A DNA stretch of 9,321 nucleotides from JAFGTF01 sp035527995 (lineage in GTDB: Bacteria; Spirochaetota; B62-G9; DRHN01): contig DATKZJ010000050.1 of assembly GCA_035527995.1 (NCBI GenBank), positions 1 through 9,321 of the forward strand, in the 5' to 3' direction. The position numbers were made by a program, and so were the translations under genes. Shown here piece by piece: positions 1-6,554 of this stretch; position 1 is the stretch's first letter, and each line of letters opens with the position of its first letter. The notes below the pieces were generated by a model that worked only from the letters and a program-made list of their open reading frames with translations, was not told where the DNA came from and did not search any database.

Positions 1-977
1 GGCACTGAAGCGGTGGTGAGAGTTTTCAACCTGTCTCTGAGAAGATCGAGTATATATTCAAAAAAACCGACCTCAGCCCCCCTCCTGTTGATCTCGTCTG
101 CGATTTCACCCAAAGCCTCGAGATTATCCGGCTCATCCAAAAGCTTCCTGTATAGTCCTGTAAACATTTCTCTCTCGCCCGAGAAATCCTCACTTCCGTA
201 TCTCTCATCGATCTCAACATGGTAGCGCTCTTTGATGATCTCCCGCTCCTGTTGTTCCTGCAACCTTGAGAATCTATACAACCTGCATCTCGAAACAATC
301 GTGGGCTTCAGCTTGTCTTTGGAGACCGCGGTGAGGATAAGAAGAGACCCCTCAGGGGTGTCTTCGGAGATTTTGAGAAAGCTGTTCTGAGCCTCCTCAT
401 TCATCGATTCCGCGCCATCGATGATCAACACCCGGTATCTGCCATATCCACTCTTCAGAGATAGGAACCTCTGCGCCTCCCTGATCGTATCGATTGTGAT
501 CGGCTTTCCCTTCATCGTATCGATTATCCCGAGGACTGTCTCCATGAGGTCGGTAAACCCCTTTTCGAGACCCTCCCTCGACGCAATGCGCGCAGAAATG
601 TTCTGAAACTCCTTCCTGTATCTCTCCTCACGGGATATACTGTTCAGAAATCTTTTGAGATCGCTTACAAGGCAGGACACATTATTTCCGTTAAAGCCGA
701 ACTTCCTCCACAGGTTAAAGCTGTTTTTGAGATTAGATCGGCATATAATGAACATATCGTTGGATACGAGTCTGCTTATCTCGACACACGAGGGACAGCC
801 GCATCCTTCCTCGCCGCTCTCCCTGCAGTTCAGGACGCGCACGACCTCAACTGCAGTCAGATATTTTCCTGATCCGTCCGGACCGTGGAAAAGCATGGTC
901 CTTGGAAGCTTCAGACACCCGATCTCGTTGTTGAGCATCCGTACCGCAATCTCCTGATGTCGAATACCCTTCAGCAC
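1..977 (-). CDS. holB: DNA polymerase III subunit delta' (HolB-like clamp-loader AAA+ protein), 3' end cut by window edge
   Basis: An open frame of 325 codons runs without a stop to the window edge. Delta' is a stator subunit of the clamp loader that places the sliding clamp on primed DNA. Visible landmarks, counting from the GTG: a Walker A-like loop GPDGSGKY at 32-39; a four-cysteine zinc module at C51, C59, C61 and C64; an ITIDTIREAQRFL segment at 160-172; a Walker B-like VLIIDGAESM at 183-192; and the clamp-loader SRC motif in PTIVSRCRLYRF at 225-236. The Walker A lacks the Ser/Thr after Lys and Walker B has DGAE, which fits delta', which often does not hydrolyse ATP. Residues about 78-155 look like an insertion relative to E. 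coli HolB. GTG is chosen because AAGGA lies 9 bases upstream and the codon directly follows the rnc stop, suggesting coupled translation. Family length is about 300-340, so little should be missing unless the insertion makes it longer. A DnaX-type gamma/tau subunit is less likely given the degenerate P-loop. Confidence 0.85.
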   Translation of the reverse strand, partial: MLKGIRHQEIAVRMLNNEIGCLKLPRTMLFHGPDGSGKYLTAVEVVRVLNCRESGEEGCGCPSCVEISRLVSNDMFIICRSNLKNSFNLWRKFGFNGNNVSCLVSDLKRFLNSISREERYRKEFQNISARIASREGLEKGFTDLMETVLGIIDTMKGKPITIDTIREAQRFLSLKSGYGRYRVLIIDGAESMNEEAQNSFLKISEDTPEGSLLILTAVSKDKLKPTIVSRCRLYRFSRLQEQQEREIIKERYHVEIDERYGSEDFSGEREMFTGLYRKLLDEPDNLEALGEIADEINRRGAEVGFFEYILDLLRDRLKTLTTASV

Positions 978-2102
978 CTAACTCTGTCCTTTGGTCTTAT
1001 CGGTATGGTTATCAGCCTCATCGCCGTTGGTCGGCAGGGTTTTAGTCCGGCGGCTTTTTGATTGATGATCCTTGGCCGGGCGTTCCGAGCTCGGCGTACT
1101 TTGTATCTTGAGACCTCTGGTCTGCAAACTTTTAGTTTGACGGTCCCCAGAGGAACGATCATCCCCCTTTCGTATTTCAGACCTGCGACCTGCGGATTTA
1201 CGGCTTTTAGTCTCCAGACTTTTAGTCTCCAGACTTTTAGTTTGATGGTCCTCAGAGGTACGATCATCCCCCCTTCGTCTTTTAGACCTGCGATCTGCGG
1301 ATTTATGGCTTTCAGTCTCCAGACTAAGAGTCTGACGATGCTTGGCCGAGCGTTCTATGTTCGGATCCCTCAGGCGTTTGTGAGTCAGCAGATCCCCGAG
1401 GGCCATGCTCGCCGCATTCTGTTCGGCCTGCTTCTTGCTCTCCCCGATCCCCGGCCCGTAGGTCCGTTTCCCCACTGTTACGTTCACGTAAAACTTTCTT
1501 CTGTGATCCGGCCCCTCGGTGTTGATGATAGTGTAATGAGGTATCACCTTATACCGCTTCTGAGCATATTCCTGGAGGATGGACTTATAATCCTTCACAT
1601 GACGGTTCTTTTCGACATTCTCGATTTCACCGGCAAAGAGCCGCTCCACGAGCTTTCGAGCCTTGCTGAACCCTCCGTCGATATAGTAAGCCCCAATGAG
1701 CGCTTCGATACTGTCTCCGATAAGGGCCTTTCTGTGCCTCCCCCCGGATTTTTCCTCACCCTTTCCCAGAAGGAGATACTTCTGGATGTTGATCGTCTTC
1801 CCCACACTGTACAGGGTTGATTCGCTCACCACGTAGGACTTGATTCTGGCAAGAGTACCCTCTTTGAGGTAGATTTCCTGGTTGTAGAGGTAATCGCTCA
1901 CCACGAGTCCGAGGAACGAGTCGCCGAGGAACTCGAGTTTCTCATAGTTCTCGAGGTCCCCCTCCAACTCGTTCACATAGGACTTGTGCGATAGAGCTGT
2001 ATTGAGGATAGCAAGGTTCCTGAATCGAATTCCCAGAGACCGCTGAAACTCGACCAGCTCTTGATGACGTTTCTTCGATATGTTTTTGTTACTTCCTCTC
2101 AT
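978..2102 (-). CDS. rnc: Ribonuclease III with a long repetitive basic C-terminal tail
   Basis: This endonuclease cuts double-stranded RNA in rRNA maturation and mRNA processing. The N-terminal nuclease domain (about 12-155) carries the signature EKLEFLGDS at 54-62 and GDSIEALIG at 129-137. E54, E57, D61, D130 and E133 match the metal-binding residues E38, E41, D45, D114 and E117 of E. coli RNase III, so it should be active. A double-stranded RNA-binding domain follows at about 170-240, ending in the typical KKQAEQNAA helix. Family members usually end near residue 230-240. This protein continues for about 135 more residues of Ser/Thr/Lys/Arg/Asp/Glu-rich, probably disordered sequence built from repeats of about 35 residues (starting near 257, 287, 322 and 347). 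The ATG overlaps the last 14 bases of fabF and has no clear ribosome binding site, so translation is probably coupled to fabF. A purine-rich AGAGGAAG lies just inside the gene, but no usual start codon follows it at a suitable distance. Enzyme identity is certain; the role of the tail is unknown. Confidence 0.97.
   Translation of the reverse strand: MRGSNKNISKKRHQELVEFQRSLGIRFRNLAILNTALSHKSYVNELEGDLENYEKLEFLGDSFLGLVVSDYLYNQEIYLKEGTLARIKSYVVSESTLYSVGKTINIQKYLLLGKGEEKSGGRHRKALIGDSIEALIGAYYIDGGFSKARKLVERLFAGEIENVEKNRHVKDYKSILQEYAQKRYKVIPHYTIINTEGPDHRRKFYVNVTVGKRTYGPGIGESKKQAEQNAASMALGDLLTHKRLRDPNIERSAKHRQTLSLETESHKSADRRSKRRRGDDRTSEDHQTKSLETKSLETKSRKSAGRRSEIRKGDDRSSGDRQTKSLQTRGLKIQSTPSSERPAKDHQSKSRRTKTLPTNGDEADNHTDKTKGQS
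1125..1324 (-). repeat. Tandem 105-bp-period repeat inside the rnc 3' region
   Basis: Two 95-base blocks at 1125-1219 and 1230-1324 match at all but about 11 positions, with a period of 105 bases (35 codons, so the frame is kept). Both encode a Q-T-x-S-L-E-T module followed by K-S-A-x-R-R-S and G-D-D-R. More diverged copies flank them. Bases 1061-1094 resemble 1331-1364 (encoding SERPAKDHQ and IERSAKHRQ), and 1039-1072 resembles 1220-1252. The whole tail therefore appears to have grown by in-frame duplication. Confidence 0.85.
1205..1234 (-). repeat. Two perfect tandem copies of a 15-bp unit in rnc
   Basis: The plus-strand unit TTTTAGTCTCCAGAC occurs at 1205-1219 and again at 1220-1234, and the first six bases of a third copy follow. 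On the coding strand this gives two consecutive SLETK pentapeptides in the RNase III tail. The 15-base length keeps the frame, so slippage here would change tail length without breaking the protein. Confidence 0.9.
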
Positions 2103-3333
2103 ATCTTGTGAGTACTATTGCAGCGTTGTGGCCACCAAACCCGAAGGAGTTCGTAAGTGCTATGTTCACGTCGACGTTCTTACTCTCGTTTGGGACAAAA
2201 TCGAGATCAAATTCCGGATTCTCGAGGTTAATGGTGGGCGGGATGATCCCGTTATTGATCGTGAGTATTGTCGCAATCGACTCAACACCGCCCGCTGCTC
2301 CGAGGAGATGTCCTATCATCGACTTTGTAGAACTCACCTTGAGCTTGTACGCTCTCTCCTTGAACAATCTTTTTATTGCATTTACCTCGGCACCGTCTCC
2401 GACCGGTGTTGATGTGCCGTGTGCGTTGATGTAGTCTATATCTTCGATCGAAAGGCCTGCATCAGAAAGCGCGTTTCTCATACACAGGTATGCCCCTGCA
2501 CCTGTCGGCTCCGGTGCAGCAATATGGTAGGCATCAGCAGACGCGCCGAATCCCGCAACGAGGGCATAGATCCGCGCGTCTCTCTTTCTGGCATGTTCCT
2601 CGCTCTCGAGGATAATTGCTCCCGCCCCTTCAGAGATGACAAAGCCGTCTCTGTCCCGATCAAAGGGCCGGGATGCTTTTTCAGGTTCGTGGTTTCGTGT
2701 TGTTACAGCTTTCATCGAAGCAAAGCCGGCAATACCGAGAGGAACGATGGGTGCTTCTGCACCGCCGCAGACCATTACATCTGCATCACCGCGCTCTATG
2801 CACTTGCAGGCCTCCCCGATGGAGTGGCTCGCCGAGGCGCATGCGCTCACGATACACATGTTCGGACCGTGGAGCTTGTACCTTATTGACACGATTCCAC
2901 TCGCCATATCGGCGATCATCATGGGGATAAGGAAAGGACTTACACGCTTCGGCCCCTTGTTGAGGAACACATTGTGCTGGTCAATCAGCGTCTGAAGTCC
3001 CCCTATTCCTGAGCCAATGAAGACTCCTATCCTATCCCTGTCCTCTTTTTCAAAATCAAGGCCGGAATCCTTGACTGCCTCGTCACTCGCAACGTAGATG
3101 AACTGAGTAAACCGGTCGTTTCTTCTGGCCTCAGACTTGTCCATGTAGTCGAGAGGATCAAAGTCTTTCACCTCGCCTGCAACCTTTGATTCGATATCCA
3201 CGGGATCAAAGAGGGTTATCGGGGCAATGCCGGATTTCCCTTTGACAAGGTTTTCCCAGTACTTCTTCACCCCCACTCCCAGCGGAGTAACAGCACCCAT
3301 TCCTGTAACAACTACCTTCCTGGTTTCTTTCAT
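2089..3333 (-). CDS. fabF: Beta-ketoacyl-ACP synthase II (KAS II)
   Basis: FabF condenses malonyl-ACP with a growing acyl-ACP, the elongation step of cytoplasmic type II fatty acid synthesis. The protein opens with VVVTGMGAVTPLG. Counting from the ATG at 3333 (414 residues), the catalytic Cys is C165 in SACASASHS, and the two catalytic His are H305 in NAHGTSTPVGDG and H342 in KSMIGHLLGAAGG. The Gly-rich loop NSFGFGGHN lies near the C-terminus. Length and motifs are those of a complete KAS I/II enzyme. FabF rather than FabB is inferred from the position directly after acpP and the overall motif pattern. An in-frame GTG at 3342 would add three residues. The ATG is preferred because AGGA lies 10 bases before it, while the GTG has almost no room for a ribosome binding site, and family members start at this point. 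The gene begins 12 bases after the acpP stop and overlaps rnc at its 3' end. Confidence 0.97.
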   Translation of the reverse strand: MKETRKVVVTGMGAVTPLGVGVKKYWENLVKGKSGIAPITLFDPVDIESKVAGEVKDFDPLDYMDKSEARRNDRFTQFIYVASDEAVKDSGLDFEKEDRDRIGVFIGSGIGGLQTLIDQHNVFLNKGPKRVSPFLIPMMIADMASGIVSIRYKLHGPNMCIVSACASASHSIGEACKCIERGDADVMVCGGAEAPIVPLGIAGFASMKAVTTRNHEPEKASRPFDRDRDGFVISEGAGAIILESEEHARKRDARIYALVAGFGASADAYHIAAPEPTGAGAYLCMRNALSDAGLSIEDIDYINAHGTSTPVGDGAEVNAIKRLFKERAYKLKVSSTKSMIGHLLGAAGGVESIATILTINNGIIPPTINLENPEFDLDFVPNESKNVDVNIALTNSFGFGGHNAAIVLTRYERK

Positions 3334-3345
3334 TATCCTCACTTC

Positions 3346-3576
3346 CTACTTGTGGGATTCTATATACTTTACCGCATCTCCGACAGAAACGATCTTCTCC
3401 GCCTCTTCATCAGGAATTTCCAATGCGAACTCCTCTTCAAGTGCCATTACGAGCTCGACTGTATCAAGTGAATCAGCCCCGAGATCATCGATAAACGATG
3501 CATTCTCCGTGACATCTTTTGCGTCAACGCTCAGCCTTTCTACGATAATACCCTTTACCTTTTCAAATGTATCCAT
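3346..3576 (-). CDS. acpP: Acyl carrier protein
   Basis: A 76-residue acidic protein of exactly the family's size. It carries fatty acyl intermediates on a 4'-phosphopantetheine arm attached to Ser36 in the motif GADSLDTVELVMALEEEF, followed by the acidic recognition helix and IPDEEAEKI. Every other fab product in the cluster acts on acyl groups bound to this protein, and the arm derives from CoA, to whose synthesis the upstream coaD contributes. The ATG has a strong ribosome binding site (GGGGGAAAG, 7 bases upstream). A gap of 125 bases separates it from fabG, consistent with a separate boost to ACP expression; fabF follows after 12 bases. Confidence 0.98.
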   Translation of the reverse strand: MDTFEKVKGIIVERLSVDAKDVTENASFIDDLGADSLDTVELVMALEEEFALEIPDEEAEKIVSVGDAVKYIESHK

Positions 3577-3701
3577 TGATTTTCTTTCCCCCTTAAATTT
3601 TTTAATTAATAATAAACCACAGCCTTTTGATGAGGAATACAGCTGCTTTTCCCTATCTGGTGTGGTTCTTGACTTAGTATCACTACCTGTAAAAGAACCC
3701 T
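3577..3701 (-). promoter_or_regulatory. AT-rich fabG-acpP gap with inverted repeats; possible acpP promoter or leader
   Basis: This gap holds several symmetric elements. TGTAAA (3688-3693) and TTTACA (3701-3706, running into the fabG end) form an inverted repeat with 7 bases between. GGTTCTT (3664-3670) and AAGAACC (3693-3699) form another with 22 bases between. TAGT-ATC-ACTA lies at 3675-3685. The 9-mer CTGTAAAAG at 3687-3695 recurs at 5420-5428 in the fabD promoter. A minus-strand -10-like TATTAT lies at 3609-3614, but no good -35 sits at the right distance. No T-tract follows the stems, so an intrinsic terminator is not supported. Promoter or operator function is inferred. Confidence 0.35.
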
Positions 3702-4442
3702 TTACATAACCATTCCGCCATCCACCACAATTACCTGTCCCGTGATGTATGATGCGTAATCAGAAGCAAGGAAGAGAGCTGCATTCGCGACGTCCCGGGG
3801 CAGACCCGGCCTGCCGAGAGGTATGATCTGCAGGTATCGCTCCTTCACATCCTCGGGAAGAACATCGGTCATCTCGCTCTTAATAAACCCCGGAGCTATT
3901 GCATTCACCGTAATATCTTTGCCCGCGAGCTCTTTTGCTGCTGATTTGGTAATCCCGATGACCCCCGCCTTGCTCGCAGCGTAGTTGACCTGCCCAACAT
4001 TTCCGATTACACCGGCGATCGACGCAAGGTTTATTATCCTTCCGTGCTTCTGGCGCATCATGATCCTTGCAATGATCTTGGTGCAGTTAAAAACACCTTT
4101 CAGGTTTACCCTTATTACCCGGTCGAACTCCTCCTCCGACATCCTGATAATGAGATTGTCTCGCGTGATGCCCGCATTGTTGACGAGTATATCAATACGC
4201 CCATATTTGTCAACCGCTTTTTTCGAGACCTCGGTGCAGCTTTCGAGGTCACCCACATCGAGCTTGAAACCTGTGGCCGAAGATCCCATCTTCTCAAGAT
4301 CGGCCACCGCCGCTTCGAGCGTCTTCTCGTTTACATCACATACCAGGATCGTAGCACCATGCTCGGCAAAGACTCGTGCGATCTCGAGACCTATTCCCTG
4401 AGCTCCTCCAGTTATGAGAGCTACCTTATCCTTTAGATCCAT
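3702..4442 (-). CDS. fabG: 3-oxoacyl-ACP reductase
   Basis: FabG reduces beta-ketoacyl-ACP to (R)-3-hydroxyacyl-ACP with NADPH. It is a classical short-chain dehydrogenase of 246 residues. The Rossmann nucleotide loop TGGAQGIG is at 11-18, NNAG at 88-91, and the catalytic set is N113, S141, Y154 and K158 (YAASK). The C-terminal ITGQVIVVDGGM is typical of FabG. The start has a strong GGGGAGGG ribosome binding site just upstream. The gene begins 11 bases after the fabD stop, so the two are almost certainly co-transcribed and FabG should be the pathway enzyme rather than a peripheral dehydrogenase. Confidence 0.97.
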   Translation of the reverse strand: MDLKDKVALITGGAQGIGLEIARVFAEHGATILVCDVNEKTLEAAVADLEKMGSSATGFKLDVGDLESCTEVSKKAVDKYGRIDILVNNAGITRDNLIIRMSEEEFDRVIRVNLKGVFNCTKIIARIMMRQKHGRIINLASIAGVIGNVGQVNYAASKAGVIGITKSAAKELAGKDITVNAIAPGFIKSEMTDVLPEDVKERYLQIIPLGRPGLPRDVANAALFLASDYASYITGQVIVVDGGMVM

Positions 4443-4453
4443 GACCCTCCCCT

Positions 4454-5368
4454 TTATGAAAGTGCTTCCATGTCCCCGAGCTTCTCTACGCCGTACACCT
4501 TTGCGTCTCTTGATATGTCCCTGAACAGTCCTTTCAAGACTCCGCCGGGACCCGCTTCAATATACTGAAGATGCCCTTCTTCGACAAGCCGCTGCATCGA
4601 GAGGCTCCACAGCACAGGCTTCGTGAGTTGCTGTATGAGATTCTCCCTAATTACCGACGGTTCGTCAGTAAGCCCCGCCGTTACATTGGAAATAATCTTT
4701 CCGTGCCCATCGAGCCACTGAACCCGTTCGAGCTCCTTGCCCAGCTCCTTCGCAACATCCTCCATGAGGGGTGAGTGGAAGGCCGCCCCGACGTTGAGCA
4801 CAACAGCCCGTTTTGCCCCGAGGTCGCTGCACTTTTCAGCAGCGATTTTCACTTTGTCTTTCAAACCTGATATCACTATCTGGTTCGGGCTGTTGAAGTT
4901 TGCCGGATAACAGTCCCCGACCTCTTTACACACGGATTCGATCTTCTCCCCTTCCATACCGATAATCGCCGACATTCCACCCTTTCGCTCCGGATCGCAG
5001 TCCCTCATGAGGAGACCGCGCTTTCTGACGATCCGCAGCCCGTCCTCGAAGCTTAAGAAACCGCTTGCAGCGACGGCCGTATATTCCCCGAGGGATTGGC
5101 CTGCATAGACGTCACCCTCTATTCCGCGTTCTGCGAGAACCTGATAGACGGCATAGGACACCGTATAGAGTGCCGGCTGGGTATTCTCTGTCCTGCGAAG
5201 CTCCTCCTCATCCGCTTCGAAGCAGAGGGAGGTGACACTACAGTCCTTGAGAGTGTTGTCAGCCTTGTTAAAGATATCCCTTGCACTCTCCGATTCATCG
5301 TACAACGCCTTTCCCATGCCGGGCTTCTGTGATCCCTGGCCCGGAAATAAAAAGGTGTACTCTGCCAT
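4454..5368 (-). CDS. fabD: Malonyl-CoA:ACP transacylase
   Basis: FabD moves the malonyl group from CoA to ACP, supplying the extender unit to FabH and FabF. The 304-residue protein opens with the typical FLFPGQGSQKPGMG. The nucleophile is S92 in AGQSLGEYTAV. R117 matches the carboxylate-binding Arg of E. coli FabD, H198 in GAAFHSPLM is the catalytic His, and Q247 lies in the QQLTKPV segment. The residue before the serine is Gln where E. coli has His (GHSLG); this position lies outside the catalytic pair, so activity is still expected. GGAG sits 9 bases before the ATG. The 100-base gap upstream contains a candidate promoter and palindrome. Confidence 0.97.
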   Translation of the reverse strand: MAEYTFLFPGQGSQKPGMGKALYDESESARDIFNKADNTLKDCSVTSLCFEADEEELRRTENTQPALYTVSYAVYQVLAERGIEGDVYAGQSLGEYTAVAASGFLSFEDGLRIVRKRGLLMRDCDPERKGGMSAIIGMEGEKIESVCKEVGDCYPANFNSPNQIVISGLKDKVKIAAEKCSDLGAKRAVVLNVGAAFHSPLMEDVAKELGKELERVQWLDGHGKIISNVTAGLTDEPSVIRENLIQQLTKPVLWSLSMQRLVEEGHLQYIEAGPGGVLKGLFRDISRDAKVYGVEKLGDMEALS

Positions 5369-5402
5369 CTGTACGGACTCCGCTCTGAATTTTCGAAAAG
5401 GT

Positions 5403-5432
5403 AGTATAATAGCCTTTTACTGTAAAAGCCAA
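5403..5432 (-). promoter_or_regulatory. Candidate sigma70-type promoter for fabD-fabG
   Basis: On the minus strand TTGGCT (5427-5432) and TATACT (5403-5408) are separated by 18 bases. The predicted transcription start would lie about 25-30 bases before the fabD ATG. The -10 is good and the -35 moderate. The spacer is mostly occupied by a palindrome, which would suit repression by steric block. This is a prediction from sequence alone. Confidence 0.45.
5414..5428. promoter_or_regulatory. 15-bp perfect palindrome, candidate operator upstream of fabD
   Basis: CTTTTAC-T-GTAAAAG is a perfect inverted repeat around one central base, placed between the -35 and -10 of the candidate fabD promoter. 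Such a position is typical of a repressor site. It does not match the FapR, FadR or FabT site consensus as I recall them. The right arm plus one base (CTGTAAAAG) recurs before acpP at 3687-3695. As RNA it could not fold tightly (one-base loop), so a DNA-binding dimer is more likely than a hairpin. Confidence 0.45.
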
Positions 5433-5468
5433 GAAAAAATTACCTTGCAGGAACCGCCCGTCCCCTGT

Positions 5469-6455
5469 TCAGAACTCAATGATCGCCGAGCCCCAGGTGA
5501 GGCCTCCGCCGAAGGCGGCCAGTCCTACTATGTCTCCCCTCTTTATCATATTATTGTCACACGCCTCATGGAGTGCAATCCCGATGCTCGCGGATGAAGT
5601 GTTTCCGTATTTTTCTATATTCACAAAAACCTTTTCCTTCGGTACCTTCAGAAAGCTCCTCAGGGCCTCTATTATCCTCAGATTGGCCTGGTGTGTTATT
5701 ATCAGGGAAATATCATCAGGCTTCAAGCCCGCCTTCTTGAGAGACCGTTCGAATGTCTCCCGCATCTTATTAACGGCGATCTTGAACAGAGGGTTACCGT
5801 TCATCTTTATGTAGTGGAGCCCCTGCTCGACGGTCTCTTGTGTTGCGGGGTGCCTCGACCCACCGCCAGGTATGTAGAGCATGTCCCCGAAGCTCCCATC
5901 GCTCCCCAGGTCATAGGCAAGGAGCTTTCCCCGTCCATCGGAAGGAGTGATTACCGCAGCTCCTGCACCGTCGCCGAACAGAACACATGTGTTGCGATCG
6001 TTCCAGTCGGTAATAGCGGTAAGCTTTTCAGCTCCTATGATGAGCGCGTTCTTGAAGTCACCCGTCTGAAGAAAGATGCTCCCCACAACAAGAGCGTATA
6101 TGTAACCGGAACACGCGGCATTAACATCCATCGCTGTAGCGTTCTTTGCTCCCAGCTTGTCCTGCACGATGCAGGCTGTGCTGGGAAAGAACATGTCCGG
6201 GGTGATGGTTGCAACTATAATGAGCTCGATCTCTTCGGGGCTTAACCCGGCATTTTTAAGCGCGACTTTAGACGCCTCGTACGCCAGATCGCTCGTTGCC
6301 TCGTCATCGCGCGCAATCCTCCTCGTGCGTATTCCCGTGCGCGTGGTAATCCATTCATCGGTTGTATCCACAATCTTTTCGAGGTCTGCATTCGTCAGTA
6401 CCTTCTCCGGTACATACGCCCCTGTGCTCTTTATCATTATATTGGGTACAGGCAT
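5469..6455 (-). CDS. fabH: Beta-ketoacyl-ACP synthase III (KAS III)
   Basis: FabH starts fatty acid synthesis by condensing acetyl-CoA (or another short acyl-CoA) with malonyl-ACP. The 328-residue protein shows the full thiolase-fold signature: C115 in DVNAACSGYIYAL, H255 in THQANLRI, and N285 in KYGNTSSASIG form the KAS III Cys-His-Asn triad. GDGAGAAV at 161-168 and the C-terminal GGGLTWGSAII are also typical. The ATG has GGAAGGG 6 bases upstream. It is preceded by a 99-base gap with a good promoter, so transcription of fabH can start independently of plsX. A 100-base gap separates it from fabD. Confidence 0.97.
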   Translation of the reverse strand: MPVPNIMIKSTGAYVPEKVLTNADLEKIVDTTDEWITTRTGIRTRRIARDDEATSDLAYEASKVALKNAGLSPEEIELIIVATITPDMFFPSTACIVQDKLGAKNATAMDVNAACSGYIYALVVGSIFLQTGDFKNALIIGAEKLTAITDWNDRNTCVLFGDGAGAAVITPSDGRGKLLAYDLGSDGSFGDMLYIPGGGSRHPATQETVEQGLHYIKMNGNPLFKIAVNKMRETFERSLKKAGLKPDDISLIITHQANLRIIEALRSFLKVPKEKVFVNIEKYGNTSSASIGIALHEACDNNMIKRGDIVGLAAFGGGLTWGSAIIEF

Positions 6456-6486
6456 ACATTTCCCTTCCGAGTAATTTTAATAGATT

Positions 6487-6515
6487 AATATGCTATATCT
6501 TTCACAATCTATCAA
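6487..6515 (-). promoter_or_regulatory. Candidate sigma70-type promoter for fabH
   Basis: On the minus strand TTGATA (6510-6515, five of six consensus bases) is followed after exactly 17 bases by CATATT (6487-6492, four of six). The region is AT-rich and non-coding, and the predicted start leaves a 5' leader of about 25 bases before the fabH ATG with its ribosome binding site. Confidence 0.55.
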
Positions 6516-6554
6516 GCACAAATTAGCCGCTGCGAACTATAAATAAAAAACCGG

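Noticed and set aside
1..225. Short plus-strand and minus-strand open frames near the left edge
   Set aside because: They overlap the holB frame, which reads through to the edge with clamp-loader motifs; the short frames show no family features.
971..1267. A 98-codon minus-strand frame overlapping the rnc tail, with repeats of VWRLK and MIVPL
   Set aside because: It is the same repeat DNA read in another frame; the rnc frame continues from a recognised enzyme domain and has its own stop, so this is a shadow.
1062..1820. A 252-codon open frame on the plus strand, opposite rnc
   Set aside because: It lies entirely antisense to a gene with full RNase III motifs, its sequence matches no family I know, and its length is explained by the repetitive composition of the rnc tail.
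3661..3700. FapR-like operator in the acpP upstream gap (TTAGTA half-site)
   Set aside because: Only one half-site resembles the FapR consensus as I recall it; the second half is missing, so the symmetry needed is not there.
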